This document shows positions 63,006 through 64,000 of a stretch of 64,000 bases of DNA, in pieces. A program made the position numbers and the translations under genes. The notes below the pieces were generated by a model that saw only the letters and a list, made by a program, of their open reading frames with translations, was not told where the DNA came from and searched no databases. The stretch's first letter is position 1. Each line of letters begins with the position of its first letter. This stretch comes from Acidobacteriaceae bacterium (GTDB lineage: Bacteria; Acidobacteriota; Terriglobia; Terriglobales; Acidobacteriaceae), in NCBI GenBank assembly GCA_003170825.1, contig PMYL01000059.1, positions 45,503-109,502 of the forward strand. Direction: 5' to 3'.

Positions 63006-64000
63006 CTACAAAACAGGCTCGGAGGCGATCCCAAACTCAGGACGTTGGGCGTGGACGGCGAAGCAGGCGCAAAGGCACTCAGGTTCTTCCACGGCAAGCC
63101 GGCCGGCGAGCGCGATCAGGGCCAACAGCAGCCATGTGGTTCGGTTCTCCTCCACCGTGGCAACCAGGGAAGTGATGACCCAGACCAGCAGCGCGGTGGC
63201 CAGCGCCAGCCGGAGCGGCCCATGAGTTTGCATCGCCGACCGCGCGGCCAGCGCCACAATGCCCACAGCCAGGAAAAAGGCGCACAACCCTCCGCTGACA
63301 AGGATTGAAAGTGCGGTGTTGTGAGCCGTATCCATCGGAGCCTGGCCTGCGGCGCTGACAAAGGAGCCCGCCCCCGTGCCGAACCACGGCGCTCGCACAA
63401 AGGCGTGCCAGCCGGCGCTCCAGATGTTCAACCGCTGATTCAGATCGCCGCCCTGAAGCTGCGAGGGGATGGTTGCCAGTCGTTCGAAGGTCTCGTGCGG
63501 AACGCTGAACCAGAGGGCAGTAGCGATCACCGGCAAAGCCAGGGTCCCGGCAATCACTCCCCTGGCATGGCTGCGAAGCAGCAGGAGGGCGCAACCCGCC
63601 AGCGCCACCACCGCTGCCAGAAACCCTCCGCGAGAGGCCGTCAGCAATACGGCGACCAGGCCCAGCGGCAGATAACCCAGCGCCAGCAGGCGAGCAGGCC
63701 AGCGGGACTCGCTGTTCAACAGCAGGGCTGCCAACGGAAAACCCAGGTCCAGAAAGCGGGCCACGTCGTTCGGGTCCTGTCCCACGGCGGCAAACCGGAT
63801 CTGGCCCGTTGCGATTGCCTCCGGCGAAGCGAAGTTGGCCAGGGTCAGCGCGGCGAGCACCCATGAGCCGGCCATGGTTGCGCGCAGCAACGCTCGCAGA
63901 TCGCTGGGGCCATCGGCAAACTCCCAGACCAGCCAAACAATCATCATTTCCTGGAAGTAAGCACGGATCTTTTCCAAAGTCACAAGTGGTTCGATGGTCC
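63006..64000 (-). CDS. O-antigen ligase / polymerase-like membrane protein, partial
   Basis: The C-terminal 325 or so residues are visible; the gene continues past the right edge. Several hydrophobic segments; the Wzy_C-type motif is visible as TASRGGFLAAVVALAGCALL and the periplasmic loop WSAGWHAFVRAPWFGTGAGS, followed by DTAHNTALSILVSGGL. It would join or polymerise surface polysaccharide, matching the glycosyltransferases and flippase nearby. Confidence 0.85.
   Translation of the reverse strand, partial: TIEPLVTLEKIRAYFQEMMIVWLVWEFADGPSDLRALLRATMAGSWVLAALTLANFASPEAIATGQIRFAAVGQDPNDVARFLDLGFPLAALLLNSESRWPARLLALGYLPLGLVAVLLTASRGGFLAAVVALAGCALLLLRSHARGVIAGTLALPVIATALWFSVPHETFERLATIPSQLQGGDLNQRLNIWSAGWHAFVRAPWFGTGAGSFVSAAGQAPMDTAHNTALSILVSGGLCAFFLAVGIVALAARSAMQTHGPLRLALATALLVWVITSLVATVEENRTTWLLLALIALAGRLAVEEPECLCACFAVHAQRPEFGIASEPVL

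Noticed and set aside
1-64000. tRNA, rRNA, CRISPR arrays or phage genes
   Set aside because: No cloverleaf-like GTTCRA region, rRNA stretch, regularly spaced repeats or phage structural genes were seen by eye. Repeats present are REP-like, not CRISPR.

Overview
The window is a high-GC bacterial chromosome segment that most resembles Acidobacteriota, class Terriglobia. This is inferred from an acidobacterial-type VWFA-domain protein, several families of dispersed GC-rich palindromes, and the mix of flagellar, pdxST and nuo genes. No rRNA, tRNA, CRISPR array or prophage was seen. Both ends cut genes: carB on the left and an O-antigen ligase/polymerase-like gene on the right.

Layout: (1) 1-5081, minus strand: carB (partial), a GIY-YIG-like gene, a REP-associated tyrosine transposase (RAYT), carA and lepB. 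The RAYT and GIY-YIG genes lie between carA and carB and are surrounded by palindromic repeats; another copy of the repeat lies in frame inside carB. (2) 5253-15603: cell-wall genes (a serine hydrolase, murQ, murA), the rpsO-pnp operon, and three type II toxin-antitoxin loci (RelE/Phd, HigBA, RES/Xre) with small unknown genes. (3) 16022-17548: a VWFA-related secreted protein and a small unknown gene. (4) 17651-36325, minus strand: a large flagellar operon running fliN, fliO, fliP, fliQ, fliR, flhB, flhA, a sigma-28 gene, fliM, a second fliN/fliY-like gene, a Cys4/MshEN protein, cheY, cheX, flgF, flgG, flgA, flgH, flgI, flgJ, flgM, flgN, flgK, flgL. It covers the export gate, switch, P and L rings, distal rod and hook-filament junction. 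Flagellin, motor stator, MS ring, hook and export ATPase genes are not here. (5) 36528-40909: pdxS and pdxT (PLP synthase), split by a lower-GC island carrying a DUF3892 gene and a serine-dehydrogenase-proteinase-like gene, followed by a Uma2-family gene. (6) 41206-55362: a complex I operon nuoA-C-D-[unknown]-E-F-G-H-J-K-L-M-N with no nuoB and no nuoI. (7) 55334-64000: a surface-polysaccharide cluster (three glycosyltransferases, a DUF2334 deacetylase-like protein, a MurJ-like flippase, an O-antigen ligase-like protein), interrupted by two lower-GC unknown genes.

The most notable theme is how many palindromic repeat families are present and how often they are written into proteins: carB, nuoE, the VWFA protein C-terminus and both ends of the longest RAYT reading frame. 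The other strong observations are the complex I operon without nuoB/nuoI, the island splitting pdxS/pdxT that is bracketed by inverted copies of a related hairpin, and an unusual four-cysteine plus MshEN protein inside the flagellar operon. Functions are assigned by recognition of motifs in the translated sequence; no database search was run.
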